Source of the DNA: Perognathus longimembris pacificus
Lineage: Eukaryota > Chordata > Mammalia > Rodentia > Heteromyidae
NCBI RefSeq assembly: GCF_023159225.1
Contig: NC_063181.1
Coordinates: forward strand, 4,547,606 to 4,611,605
Direction of reading: 5' to 3'
DNA: 64,000 nucleotides
Shown: in pieces, positions 35,545 to 46,870 of the stretch
Layout: each line of letters starts with the position of its first letter
Numbering within the stretch: position 1 is the stretch's first letter
Translations under genes and position numbers: made by a program
The notes under the pieces: generated by a model
Databases searched by the model: none
What the model was told of the DNA's origin: nothing
The model's input: only the letters and a program-made list of their open reading frames with translations

Positions 35545-36100
35545 ACTTAATTCATAGGGCTAGGAGAACAGGTGTGGCCTATGGGTGGGCACTGGCCAAT
35601 ACGCATCGTAGCACGGCTTGTCATTTTCCCCTCTAACGGAACATGAGATGCTTGGACCACGGGGTCTTCATATCTCTTTGTCACTGCGGAGGGAGGGGTG
35701 GCTCCCACTCTGTCTCCGGGCAAGACCATGTGACTTGTTTTGGCCAATGGGACAACAGTAAAGATGGCACAAGCTGTTTCTTGCTGTTCCTGGCTTCTTG
35801 GATGCACCGCCATTGGCCCAGGTCAGTACGTCCATTATCCCCATCCCCAGAAGCCAGGGAACACTAACCACCACCCAACACCAATTAACAGACATGGGAG
35901 GAAAGTGAGACATCTGTGATGGGCGGCCCCTGGGCATTTCACCGAGTGCCCGTAGCCACACGACGGGGCTCTGCAGGACCAGCAGAAGAACGCCGAGCTA
36001 AGCCCCGCCTACCTTGTCAACGAAGCCAAAATTAAGACTGTTTTAAGCTGCTAAGTTTTGGGTTGGTTGTTCCACAACAAGAGCTAACTGATATAATCCA
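35545..36100 (+). mobile_element. Ancient LTR-like repeat
   Basis: ACCATGTGACTTGTTTTGGC and CAATGGGACAACAG, with an end reading GTTTTAAGCTGCTAAGTTTT and GAGCTAACTGATA, match a common old placental repeat whose 3' end carries TTTAAGCCACTAAGTTTTGG. I cannot give the family name. Confidence 0.5.
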
Positions 36101-36127
36101 TATTCATTATTTCTAAAAATACAAAGC

Positions 36128-36430
36128 GAGAGCTGGGCACCAGTGGCTCACACTTGTAATCGTAGCTACTCTGGAGGCTGACATCTAAGGATCACAGTTC
36201 AAAGCCAGCTCAGGGAGGAAAGTCCATGGGACTCTTACCTCAAAATAACCATGAGAAAGTCAGAAGTGGGCTTGAGCCACATTCCTGAGCCATAGCTCAA
36301 GAACGCTAGCCTTGAATGAAAAAGCTAAAGGACAAGTGCCCAGGTCCGGAGTTCAAGCCTCAGCACCTAGTCCCTGAGCTCAAGCACCAGAACTGGCACA
36401 ATCAATCAATCAATAAGCAAGCAAGCAAAC
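36128..36430 (+). mobile_element. B1+ID composite SINE with AATC/AAGC tail
   Basis: GCTGGGCACCAGTGGCTCAC and CACTTGTAATCGTAGCTACT begin the element; it ends in (AATC)n(AAGC)n at 36399-36430, 144 bp from the catalytic MSRA exon on the intronic donor side. Confidence 0.85.
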
Positions 36431-36573
36431 ACATGTATTTTCAGAAATGGCAAAGAGAAGACAGAGAAATGTGCTTGAAGAATGTATTTCTGTTTTAAAG
36501 ATCCTGTCACCCAACAACAGCACATGCCACGCCTTGCTTCCCACAGTGATAGGACAGAATAGGTCCCTCCTAC

Positions 36574-36693
36574 CTGAGCAGACTTCTTTGTAAGTAGGAT
36601 TGGGGGTGTAGCCTCCTGCAAAGCCCACTTGGGTTGAATACACGCCTTTCAAGGTCCAGAACTTCCTTTCCGCTCCCCAGAAGCAGCCCATTC
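36574..36693 (-). CDS. MSRA: MSRA internal coding exon with the catalytic Cys (likely exon 3), 120 nt
   Basis: The minus strand encodes (G)[20 protein letters not shown], then [19 protein letters not shown]. The GCFWGAE motif is the MsrA active site: its Cys is the nucleophile that attacks the sulfoxide, the adjacent Phe-Trp form the hydrophobic pocket for the methyl group, and the Glu is the proposed proton donor. [13 protein letters not shown] is the conserved segment that follows. The exon begins GA, completing the split Gly, and ends TCA|G, leaving one base of a Glu codon, so it is phase 1 at both ends and exactly 40 codons. The acceptor is TTTATCTGCAG and the donor is CAG|GTAGGA. Compared with human from memory, it has Thr for Val after FW and Pro for Ser in GGYTSNP. 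Skipping it would be in frame but would remove the active site; a human isoform shorter by 40 residues is consistent with this. The exon is intact and presumably functional. Confidence 0.96.
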
Positions 36694-37745
36694 CTGCAGA
36701 TAAAGGAAAGCCAGTTATCTAAGACAAAGTGGACGTGGCGCTGACATTCCCCACTCGCTAGACATCAGAGGTGTTCCTACAGAAATAACAAGTGACTGTT
36801 ATTTTCTGGAAAAGGAGAGCTTTCCACATTAAGAAATAACTTGAAGATCATTTACCCAGGATTTTGTATTCACTATACGCAAACATTGATAGCCCCAGAC
36901 TTCAGTGGAACTAACAAATCCCAGCTTTCCCAGTAACACAATTTCATGGATATTTTCACACTCAATTCATAACTTCAGTGAAGAGAAATGCATCTAATGA
37001 TAAGCTTTCTAAGCTTTTTCCGAGCTGAATGGAGAGACTTCCAAAATTATACAAATTGATGCTGTATTTCCAGTGGACATTTCCCATACAGATTCAGCTT
37101 CAAAAGTTTTAGTTCAGTCCTTTGCATCTGAATGACCTAGATCGCTATCACTTCCCACCCTAAAGTATGTTCTTCTGAATACTGAATATAATAAATGAAA
37201 TGCATGTAGGGAGGGAAGGAAGGGGAAACAGGGAATAACAGAAAACTTACAAAAGTGTATTCCATCGAATTTGGACACATCATGTTAAGTGTACTAGTAA
37301 CTGGATCCCTTTGACTATTTGATGAACATCAAGACCTACCTTCCATGAGCACACATATACACACTGAAAATGTCTGTTGCATTTCAGTCTCCAAATAAAG
37401 GATGTCCATCTTCTACCATGATGAGTTCATAGCCTGTCGGAAAACCTGCTATCCTGTGGCCATTTCAATAGATAAGATCACTGCCACAATCAAGTTTTAT
37501 ATGACTTTACCAGGCCACGTATAACTAGGCCTCCTCCTTCCTATGGCCAATAAATGTACTGACCCTTAATCACAAAGCTGCATGAAGATTCACTTTGTTG
37601 ACATTCTTGATGCTTGTTTCTATTCTACTTCAAAAATTCATAGTAATAACCACAACCAAAAACGATGTATATGAAGTTAACCATTACACAGGAAAATTCT
37701 ATTTAATCAAGTATAAGGGAAAATATGCTTACCAAAACTAGGTTC

Positions 37746-38164
37746 TGTAAAGTTTGTCGGAGAGGAAACTCGCCACATGGTTCAGGCAGAAAGGAGTTTA
37801 TGGGGGGGGGGGAGCAAACTGCCAGCCCACACAAGATGGGGGCATAGGGAGACAGAGGAGAAGGAAGAAGAGAAAAACAGCAAAAGAGAGCGAGAGAGAA
37901 AAGGAAAGAGAGAGAAAGGGAGTGAGAGGGAGTAAGACAGAAAAGGAAAGAGCGAGAAAGAGAAAGGGGAGATGGGGACTCGTGTGGAGCTGAATTATAT
38001 AGGGAAAGGCGGGAGGTGTGGCCAGGTAGATTGGATGTGACCTCAGGGAAGGGGGGAGGTAAGTACCTCCAGGTGTGCCAGTTACCTAGGTAACGCAGGT
38101 ACTAGGCGCTAACTTAAACAGGTGGGGGGCATCTGCATGGAGCCCTCCTGGGGTAGACCTTACA
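37746..38164 (-). mobile_element. Solo LTR, family A, with 5-bp target duplication
   Basis: 419 bp, bounded by TGTAAAG and CCTTACA and flanked by the direct repeat GGTTC (37741-37745 and 38165-38169). On the minus strand it reads TGTAAGGTCTACCCC, then the block shared with the other copies, a TATATAA box (37995-38001), about 120 bp of CT-rich sequence and a CATAAA signal (37797-37802). It contains no viral genes. It points the same way as MSRA and lies 1.05 kb upstream of the catalytic exon. Confidence 0.85.
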
Positions 38165-39049
38165 GGTTCACAATTTAAAAATACAAACAGCAAAGTGGGA
38201 TCCGTGCAATACAAGCACAACTATTACGTTAACATGGTAACCTGGAACATGTATGTGATTACATCATAATGATCCAAGACTAAATTAAAAGGGAAAAATA
38301 CAGACATACAATGGTTAATATAACTACAAAGAAATACTCACATCAAAATAGATGAGAAGAAAATACATTAAAGTTCTAAGCATAGTTGTATCAGTGGCTA
38401 GAATACTGTTTCATTTTGCAAACATTTCTGTAATAGATTCCTATTCCTTTTAACCAGAAATAATGTACATTTGTAAGCAAAGAAAAAAAAATTCCAAAAA
38501 CAACATAAGCATATATCTTACTTGAGTTGAACCTTGCTATGTCATTTTCTCTGTTTAGAAGTGAATTGCTTGTTGCTCATAAATGCATTTATTGAGTAAT
38601 CTATAAAAATGGAGTATCCCATATTTCTGGCAAAAAAAAACACAAAACAGATCTGCTGTTGATTTTACTTAGTTGCATTCCCTTAGAATGAAGGAAAGAC
38701 AATCAAAAGGCAGCGCAGCAAGACTGGATGTGAGCAGCCAGGATGGCGCTGGGAGCTGAGCACCTGCCAGGCTCGAAGCCCACCCCAGCCCTCCAAAGCC
38801 CAGAAGTCTCCGGGGCTCCCGGAAGGAAGCATTTCCTTTGTGCACCACGACTTACAGTGCCGCACTCTGAGGGCGCCACACACAAGGTCCTGTTAGGGCT
38901 GACCTGAAAACCGGAGTAACTAAATATAAGTTTTAGTGTTAAAATGATAACACCTTCTAAACCCTGGTGATGACTCCATGCTAGAGGGCTGCAACCCCAC
39001 CCGCGAGACTAGTTTCTTACAGTGTGACATTTAAAAATGTAAGGAGCAC

Positions 39050-39698
39050 TTGTTCACCTCTATACCTGGGTAACAACCATGGTAACGGACAGTAAAAAAT
39101 GATCATCGTCATAGACTATAGAAATAACCATGTTAGTAGTAGAAATGCCATGGTAACTGTTGGGTTGGTTTGCTTATGATTGAGTACTGGGTTGTTTTAG
39201 CCCGTTCAAGCGTGCTTAGTGGTAATGGGAAAACATGGTCGCAATTGTTCAAATAAAGTTGGTACTAGGTCTGCCTGACCGCAATGTTCTGCTTCTGTAC
39301 ACGGCTTGCTTAACCCATTTGTGACTTGCTCTACCCCCGGCACTAACCCCCTGCGTCAGTGCTACGTGACCACCTGTTGTCAATTCCTGATATCGAGGCC
39401 AGTTCCCCATATCAAAGCCATAATAGATAACTCAAAGGGTAGACAGCCGATGGAAATAGGACAAGACTTGCTTGCTAAATGCCATCCAATCAAGTATCTG
39501 CCAAGTTGGAAATACCCTGCCCCTGTTGTCATCACAATGAAAACCCTGCCTGTCTGAGGGTTGGGGCTCTCAATCCAGATCTGCTGCTTCGGTGACCGTT
39601 GGGAGTCCAGGCTTGAGCCTGCGATAAAGACTCTGGTGCGTCTGCATCGGTAGCAGCTCCTTGGTGGTCTTTGGGGGACCGGAAATCTAGGCATAACA
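39050..39698 (+). mobile_element. ERV1-like LTR
   Basis: An AACCATGGTAAC-type motif recurs at 39077, 39128 and 39147 in the presumed U3. Further on, CAATCCAGATCTGCTGCTTC, a GATAAA signal at 39623-39628 and a TGGTGGTCTTTGGGGGACC U5-like end resemble gammaretroviral (ERV1) LTRs. It ends ATAACA. The left boundary is uncertain and no target duplication was found. Confidence 0.55.
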
Positions 39699-39867
39699 GT
39701 CCGTGGCAGGCTCTTTGGGCAGCCAGTCCGCCCTGCCTCAGTCTCAGACAGACGACCGCCGCTGACTCAGGCCCTTGCCCTCCGCACAATGTGCTTCCCT
39801 CTACATTCGGCCACTCATCTAAAGTTGCACTTGCTGGGCTTGCAGTTCCTTATCAAAACCATGGCCA

Positions 39868-40128
39868 GAGCCGGCCCTGGTAGCTCAAGCCTGTCATCCT
39901 AGCTTCCCAGGAGGCTGAGATCTGAGGATCATCGTTCAAAGCCAACCCGGGCAGGAACGTCTGTGAGTCTCTTACCTCCAGTTAACCACCAGAAAGCCAG
40001 AAATGGCACCGTGCCTCAAAGTGGTAAAGCGCTTATCCTTGAGCAAAAAGAGGTCAGAGACTGAGCCCAGGCCCCGAGTTCAAGCCCCACCCCCCCCCCA
40101 CACACACACACTCAAAAAATAAAGAAAT
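39868..40128 (+). mobile_element. B1+ID composite SINE
   Basis: GCCCTGGTAGCTCAAGCCTG and GGAGGCTGAGATCTGAGGAT, then AAATGGCACCGTGCCTCAAA. The tail is C-rich and then (CA)n. Confidence 0.82.
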
Positions 40129-41284
40129 CATGGTCAGAAACTCTTAACTGGAAAATTCCACAAACAAGCAATTCTTGAGTTTCAAGCTGCCCGTCACTCT
40201 GAGTCGCGTGACTTCCGTTCTGGCAGGGGGCTGAGTGGTCGCTGCGTCCAGCGCCTCGGCCCTGAATTCACTGCCTTCCCGTTGAGCACTTTGCGCTGTC
40301 CCAGCTCCCGGAGTCCCCACGGCAGCGCTCAGTGCTGGTGCTCAGGGAACCTCAGTTCCCTTCACAGCAGCAATAGAGCCCAAGGGCGGTGAGCTGGCAG
40401 GCCGGAAATGACCAAGGGGAACTCTAAGGTCTGCAGACATCGCTCCATTCTACCCATTTCTGAGGCATTCACTGGGGGGGGGGGGGCGGGTCTTGGAACA
40501 TATTCCCCAAGGGGTACTACTATATGGACTTTCAAAACTCAGAATGTTCCCCTTGTAGGTTAAACATCACCTACAAGTAGAAGAGTAGTTCATTCCCTTT
40601 TAATGCTTACTAGGGACACACGTGGCCCCTGCTGGAGGGAGCGTGACCAGGCTCCGGCTGGGCAAAGGCCTCCGGGCATCACGCGCATCTATCTGGAGTA
40701 ACACCTGGGATCTGGTGTGTAATCCAGGTCCACGTTTCTTGGGAGTTCTGGAAGCTGTGTCTTGTCTAGTGGCTTCCACACAGCGGCTGTGGCGTTGTCC
40801 AGCCCTGGAATGCTTTCAGTTCCAACTCCTCCATGAAAGGCAATGCGTAGGGAAAGGGGCCCCAGGTGGAGAATTATCCTGAAAGGTTCCCAAAGCGATC
40901 AGCCCACCTGATGGGCTCCTCTTCTTAGCTCTCTCTCGAAGCAGTAAAATCGCAGGAGTAAAACTAGGTTCAGCCTGGGTCACCCACTTCCCCAGCGGTG
41001 AAGAGAAAGCCACAAGGCTACCAGACCATATACAAGGGTGTGAAACTAAGGCCCAAGCCAGAGAGCTGACAGGGCTGGTGAAGGTGCTGAACGTTGGCTT
41101 GGTGGGCAGAGGAGTGAAAGGATGTATGTACCTGCACGACCATTTGCCTCACTGACTTCTACTTTAACTCACTTCCCAGCCTTCCTTGAAGTTGCCAGTC
41201 ACCTTGAGCTTGTCTCGGTCCGCTCTGTCTAAATGTATAAGTGACACTGATCTCTACATAGGACACTGACAGTTCCCAAATGCT

Positions 41285-42110
41285 CTACGAGAGGCGCATT
41301 TATTTTCTAACGTTGTATTCATCCTCTGTAGTTATTTTTAACTGAAGTTTCTTTGAATGCATATATTCATGGTAGACAATGTGTTTAACACTTACACTGC
41401 AGAATGACCAAGTCAAGCTAACTAACATGACCACCATCTTGCATACTTGTCTTTTCTGTGGTGACTCTGAAGTAAGCAATATACGGTGGACAGTCACCCT
41501 CCTGTGCAGTAGACCACCAGGATGTACTCCTCCCGCCTGACTGAAGCTTGGTCTCTTTCACCACTATCTCCCCCCTCGCCTTTCGCACCTGGGTCCCGGC
41601 TCCTAGGAGTCCCAGCCTACTCTCTACGTGTCGACGTTTTAGATTCCACAGGTGAGCGAGATCACGGTGGCATTTGGCTTTCATTGTCCGGCTTCTCCAA
41701 CTGGACGTCCTGTGCTTCCGACCCGTGCATGCGGGGCTTCCTTCCGTTTTAAGCTAAATAGCATTCCGTGGCACACATTAACCTCTCCTCTGCTGATGCG
41801 TGACTGGGTGGAGTTGCCTCCTGGCTGCGTTGAGCAGTCCCGCAGGGGGCGCGGGCGTGGGCATGCAGGGGGGGGCTCTTGGAGACAGTGATTTCATTTC
41901 TTTGGGCTATTACCCAGAAGTAGAATTGCTGGGTAAAACGTTCGTCTACTTTTCTTTTCTTTTCTTTTCTTTTTTGAGGAACGTACCTCCATACTGTTTT
42001 CCATAATGGCTGTGCTAATTCCTGTTGCTCCCAACGGTAGGAATTCTCATCAACAATTGTTATCTTCTGACTTTTTCATAATAGCTAAGCTAGTGTGTTA
42101 TTTTACAGGC
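41285..42110 (-). mobile_element. L1M 3' end (antisense)
   Basis: AGCATTCCGTGGCACACATT, GGCTATTACCCAGAAGTAGA, ATTGCTGGGTAAAACG and CATACTGTTTTCCATAATGG are ordered antisense L1 markers. A (CTTTT)n repeat at 41950-41977 and a GC-rich patch at 41825-41875 interrupt it. Confidence 0.65.
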
Positions 42111-42815
42111 CCACTTAAGTCCTTAACACAGAGGGATAAAGACCTCTTAAAGCAAAGGACACACAGGTATACAGTTAAAGCCGAGTGGCAGCCCCCTTCC
42201 TAAGAGCTCTTCCCGCGGCTCCTCCCTCCTCCACGAACCTCCTGTCCCCGCGTGGCAACTCCGCGACGCTGTTAAAATACACCGCAGAAAGCCACTCCTC
42301 TGCCAAAATCCCTGTAACGCATGAGACAAAGGCCAGCGCTCCCAGAATGAACCGCCCGGCCCCCATGCTCGGCCTCGCTCGGCCTCCCTCCATTCCTCCC
42401 GCTCCCTGGCGGCCCGCACCCCCGCCCGGCCGGCTCCGGCCACAGACACCTTGCCTCCCTTTCTTTCTGCCTAGGATATTTGCCCTCAGCCCCCTGGGCG
42501 ACCACGCATCTCTTTTAGGTTTTTGCTTAAAGATGACCGGTTCAATGACCAGGCCATGGGTGCTTTCCCTGACTATGCAATTCCAAATAGCAACCCTCCC
42601 CCCCCCCCAACCCCGCAACTGTCCCCGATTGTAGCCTGGCATTTCCTAGTCTCCTCTCCTGCTTTATTTTAACCAATACTTATTACAATCTGACATGCCA
42701 GGTGCTTCACACGTCTGTCTGAATTTCTGTCCTACACTGGTGGCGTGTAAGCTCCTCAAGGAAGAGGGTTTTGTGTTTGTTTTTTTTATAATCGTCTGCT
42801 GAGGGAAAAAATAAA

Positions 42816-43025
42816 TTTTTTTTTTTTTTTTGGCCAGTCCTGGGCCTTGGACTCAGGGCCTGAGCACTGTCCCTGGCTTCTTCCCGCTCAAGGCTAGCAC
42901 TCTGCCACTTGAGCCACAGCGCCGCTTCTGGCCATTTTTTCTGTATATGTGGTGCTGGGGAATAGAACCCAGGGCCTCGTGTATCCGAGGCAGGCACTCT
43001 TGCCACTAGGCTATATCCCCAGCCC
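42816..43025 (-). mobile_element. IDL-Geo-type dimeric SINE (antisense)
   Basis: A T16 run, TGGCCAGTCCTGGGCCTTGG, then AGGCTATATCCCCAGCCC at the end. GAAAAAATAAA-type direct repeats flank it, consistent with an imperfect target duplication. Confidence 0.92.
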
Positions 43026-43359
43026 GAAAAAATAAAATTTTGATGAACAAATAAATAATATAGGCATTAGGCCTAGTTTTTCCATTACGTCATGCCTGAA
43101 CCTAACACAGTCATTGAGTCTCTGTCTGATCTCAGTTCACGCATCTCAGAGTTGACAGCAAGGACAGATGAAATTATATCAAGAAGATGCTTTACAAGGT
43201 GGATATCACACACAGTAGGGCAGCTGGCTGGAGGCTGCGTTAGGGCTTTATAGCCTGTTCACTGCCAGGCCGGTTACAAACGGCCTACATGGGAGAAAAG
43301 CCCGGGGACATAAACTTCAATAGAGACACGGAAGCATTCAGAGGCACTGAAAGGCACCC

Positions 43360-43690
43360 GTCACTCCGCCGGCGCAACTGCCCAGCTGTCTGTCACGTAT
43401 CACTGCAGCCCTTCACCTCAGCCCCGGGCCAAAGGCCAGGCCACGGGCTCGGAGCCGGGCTCGCATCGCCGGCCCGTGGGAAAGCCGAACCCCACGCTCG
43501 GCGCAGGCCGGGGCGCCTCCTGCGGGGCAGAAGATGAGGGCGACGAGCTGAAGGGACGTTCGGGGGACCCAGGGCCACCTGAGCAACTGCTTCGGACACC
43601 GACGTGGCGCCGACGCTCTGCCCTGCCCGCTGGGCGGGGCGGACCGCCTGCCGTGACCGGCTTCCCCTGTCCATCAGAAGGTTCTAAGGC
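43360..43690. other. CpG-rich stretch
   Basis: Roughly 330 bp with a high density of CpG (for example CGGCGCAACTG and GACGTGGCGCCGACGC). No TATA box and no recognisable exon. Similar but looser stretches lie at 42180-42440, 45110-45610 and 23870-24130. Confidence 0.45.
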
Positions 43691-43789
43691 TCAACAATTG
43701 GGTCATGTCTGAGGGAAACGTGATCATTTAGTCAGATTAAAAAGGCTTCGATCACTTGTCAAACGCTCTTGACACAAACAACTCTCCAT

Positions 43790-43858
43790 ATGCACATACA
43801 CACATACACATATACATATACAGACAGACAGACACACCCACGTACACATATATGCACC
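43790..43858. repeat. (CA)n/(TACA)n/(GACA)n compound repeat
   Basis: Interrupted CACATA, TACATA and GACA units over about 70 bp. Confidence 0.85.
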
Positions 43859-44084
43859 CGACTCGTGAATAGTCGTAGAAGCAATGTTCAGACTGATGGA
43901 ACAAAACGGCAGCCACAGAAAAACGAAGCAGCCGCTCCACTGTCCTGATCAACCTGGATCTCGTGGTAACCAAAGAGTTCATGGAAGTATTTTTTAACAG
44001 AAATATTCCGGTTCATAAGTAAAGGGAAATGCTACAAGCAGAATACTGTCACCCCTACGTGCCCATAAGGAATTGATCTCAGGC

Positions 44085-44375
44085 CTGCTCAACACCTACA
44101 GATGCTCAAGTCACGGACACAAAATGGCATGCAGTTGCATAGAACCCTGCGTGTGTCACTCCAGGTTACCCATAATACCTAGTGCATGCCTAGTGCAATA
44201 CTAGGTCTTATAAACTACAACTCTGTGTAAATACTACACAACTAAGGGACATAATGTATTGTTCAGACAAAAGTCTACATGTTCAATAAAGATGCAATTT
44301 TTTAAAAGTATTCCTTCCCACAGTTGGTTGAATCTACGGATGTGGAACCCAGACACAGAGGGCTGGCCACATCTT
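44085..44375 (-). mobile_element. Tigger/MER8-like DNA transposon remnant
   Basis: ACACCTACAGATGCTCAAGT, ACATGTTCAATAAAGATGC, GTTGGTTGAATCTACGGATG and TGGAACCCAGACACAGAGGG, ending in CTGGCC, follow the order of a non-autonomous Tigger (TcMar) element read in reverse. The right end lies at the degraded terminal inverted repeat. No transposase. Confidence 0.7.
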
Positions 44376-44761
44376 ACAGCCTCTAGGCAGTGATTGTTGG
44401 GACAGCTAACCTCACAAGCAGAGAAAGAGTGGCCTGAAAAGCCTCCCCGACGACTTGCATACCGCCATGTACGGGCTCTGTTCAGGCTACAACTCCCAAT
44501 CGTAGAAAATGCAGAGGACAGAGGACATGGGCATTCAACTCAGACTGATTGTCCAATTCCTTGATCAAATAAACGGTGAGGAACGAGAGACCAAGAAACA
44601 CACAGAGGGAGGAAGAGGTGAGCTTATACATTAAAAGAGACTAAATATGTACATCGACTAATTGCAATGTGTGGACTCTATTTGGATCCTGATTCAAACA
44701 GCTCAAAGTATTGGCTCATAAATCTGACAAGTAGCTACCTGTATACATGTGAGATATGCAG

Positions 44762-44766
<5 letters not shown>

Positions 44767-44806
<40 letters not shown>
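44767..44806. repeat. (TG)20 microsatellite
   Basis: Forty bases of uninterrupted TG, so probably polymorphic. Confidence 0.97.
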
Positions 44807-44807
<1 letters not shown>

Positions 44808-45699
44808 CAGCCAGGAAGCACCTGGCTGATAATGGTGGCCGGGAAGAGAGGGACACGGGTCCTGTTTCATTTTCAACTTAATTGGGCTGTCACCCCCAGT
44901 GCCCCCGGGGAAAGGAGCAGTGCGGGACTCCGTGGGACGGGCTGGCGCTCCAGTCACTCTCCAGGGCCTGTGTGGGTGGGGACCTCCCTCCCTCCCGGTG
45001 CGGAGGCCTGTTCTGTCGCCCGCGGGGCCTCTTCAGCTAGGAACCCTGCACCCGCCATCTCGCCACGCCGCCAACGTGGACGGCCCGGTTAATTACAGAC
45101 ACATTCCAAAGTCACTCTCGCTGGCCTCTGTCCTGGAATGCGCGGCGGCCGCACCTCGCTTCACGGGACGGGCTTCAGTGATTTCCAGTCAAGGTTCAGG
45201 GACAGATAGGCCACCCTGGGGTTCCATCATTTACCCTCGCGCTGGCTGCCAGCCAAGGCGACACCAACACCGTTTCTTCTGAAGTCTGACATATTGCCTC
45301 CTACTGCTTCTGAGCCTGCTTTCCTGGCCGGCTGACAGATAACTGGGGCGTTTCAAAAACCGCCCCCAGTTCAAGTCCGAGGAGGGACTCTTCTTGTGGC
45401 CGGCTCCTCTGGCGCAGTGATCTCATCCCCCCCCTGGAGGCGACAGGGAGACCCACCGTGCGGGGTGTGTGCCTGGGCCTCGCAGGCCACCGCCCAGCCC
45501 CACCCCGCGAGGCTCGGCCGGGCCACGGGGGGCAGCCACGCACGGTGAGACCATCCGCGTGCCTCCCGCCCCGTTCCCCAAGGCCCCCGTTCTGCCCTCC
45601 CGTCTCACTTCCCGCCACACAGCCTGGAAGGGAATCTCCAAGTGACCGCGTACCAGCAGGGCAGTCGGAAGTCACCATCAGAAAAACAGGCGTAATGGG

Positions 45700-45852
45700 A
45701 GCGGAGCTGTGGCTGGAGCAGTAGAACCTTAATCAACAAAGCCAAGTGAGAGTGCAAGGTCCTGGTTTCAAGCCTCAGTGTACTGGCATGTACACACATG
45801 CACGTGCGCACACACGCACACACTCCCTCTCACACACACATACTTACACACA
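45700..45852 (+). mobile_element. ID-like SINE half with (CA)n tail
   Basis: GGCTGGAGCAGTAGAACC, GTGCAAGGTCCTGGTTTCAA and GCCTCAGTGTAC follow the ID-type right half; the tail runs into an interrupted (CA)n. Confidence 0.55.
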
Positions 45853-45936
45853 GGGAAGACAGGCTCAAAATTCCAAAACACAGTAAAATCTCATTCACTG
45901 GGAGTAAAGGATCTCAAGAGCCAGCGAGCGCGACCT

Positions 45937-46000
45937 ACACACGGACTGGTGCACACACGGACTGGTGCACACACGGACTGGTGCACACACGGACTGGTGC
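45937..46000 (+). repeat. Perfect 16-bp minisatellite, four copies
   Basis: ACACACGGACTGGTGC repeated four times with no mismatch. Sixteen is not a multiple of three, so the frame rotates from copy to copy. Confidence 0.97.
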
Positions 46001-46734
46001 GTGACTACCTGAGGTGCCGGGGAGCCCGTGACCTCACAGAACAGCGCCACGTGAAGAGTCCAAGCATGCGGTCGGCTCCCACGCCGCTCTTCTCCTGAAG
46101 CGCCCCGAGCCAGGTTTTATAAATACGAATTAGCCTCGGGTCTGAGGTCTTTCTGAAAGAGCCCGGCACTGTTCACGAGTAAAGCCTTCCAAGCCAGCAC
46201 AAGCCAGCGTTGATGTAATCAGGGTCAACCGCGCTGCCATCTTTCCCCATTCCCTTCACGAGCAGGTGACATTATCTCACAGCCGCCTGATATCCTCCAA
46301 GTCTAGACCCCAGCGTTTCAAGACTTTCTTTCCTTTGCCATGCTTTTCCCTCTCAAAAGTATGCAAGAACTCTTACTTTACATGTTTCAAACTATTTTAT
46401 TTTGTAAATGGTGCCCACAAGGTCCACAGCGTATCCTGGAATCTCCTGCCCTTCGCTTTCTGTCCTTCCCACTACATTCCTGCTCTATTTTTAAGCGATC
46501 TCTCTCCTTGACACAATGAGCAGTTCCAGGCCGCCGCGGCCCCTGCGCAGGGAGCCTGAAGCCTGGCTCTCTGCGGGACGGAGTGGCCCATGGCCAATTG
46601 ATGTCACTTTCATTAAGATATCCAGAGCCGCAGAGGACCTTCCTAAAACAGACAGGCACAGCGTGGTGGCGAAAGATGTTCTTGTGCCCACGACTGCCTT
46701 CCCTCTACTTGACCGTATTTCTTTCATCTCTGGG

Positions 46735-46870
46735 TGCCTCAGTTTCTCTGCCTATAAAAGAACATAATAATGCCCACTTCACAGGGCTGATGGAAGCAAG
46801 GATTAAAGGGATGGTGGCCACGGGGCACTCTCAGCTACCAGGAACAAAGACAGTAAGTAATTGCAAAATG
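46735..46870 (+). mobile_element. MIR core fragment
   Basis: TGCCTCAGTTTCTCTGCCTA, TAAAAGAACATAATAATGCC and CACAGGGCTGATGGAAGCAA follow the MIR core, although AGTAAGTAATTG at its end is diverged. Confidence 0.7.

Larger units (their letters stand above)
1..36573 (-). other. MSRA: MSRA intron downstream of the catalytic exon (partial, at least 36.6 kb)
   Basis: From the donor GTAGGA (36573 downward) to the window edge I find no further MSRA exon. The expected next segment contains residues like GHAEVVRVVY and FWENHDPTQ; it was looked for by eye on the minus strand and not found. The stretch is filled by SINEs, L1 pieces, LTRs, MIRs and simple repeats listed separately. Several parts hold nothing I recognise: about 1-360, 3990-6000, 8550-9950, 10980-11770, 20500-21980, 23760-27000, 30210-30880 and 32130-32560. 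Very long introns are typical of this gene. Confidence 0.85.

Noticed and set aside
1..36573. Possible next MSRA exon (GHAEVVRVVY to DPTQ)
   Set aside because: Not found by eye on the minus strand; probably beyond the window. A translated alignment would settle it.
42175..42642. Open frames of 149-155 codons on both strands
   Set aside because: A CpG-rich patch with few stop codons; no recognisable product.
45937..46000. Short regular repeats considered as a CRISPR-like array
   Set aside because: The copies are directly adjacent with no spacers, in a mammalian intron.
45778..46098. Open frame encoding repeated HTRTGAHTDWC-like peptide
   Set aside because: Product of reading the 16-bp minisatellite and a (CA)n tract.
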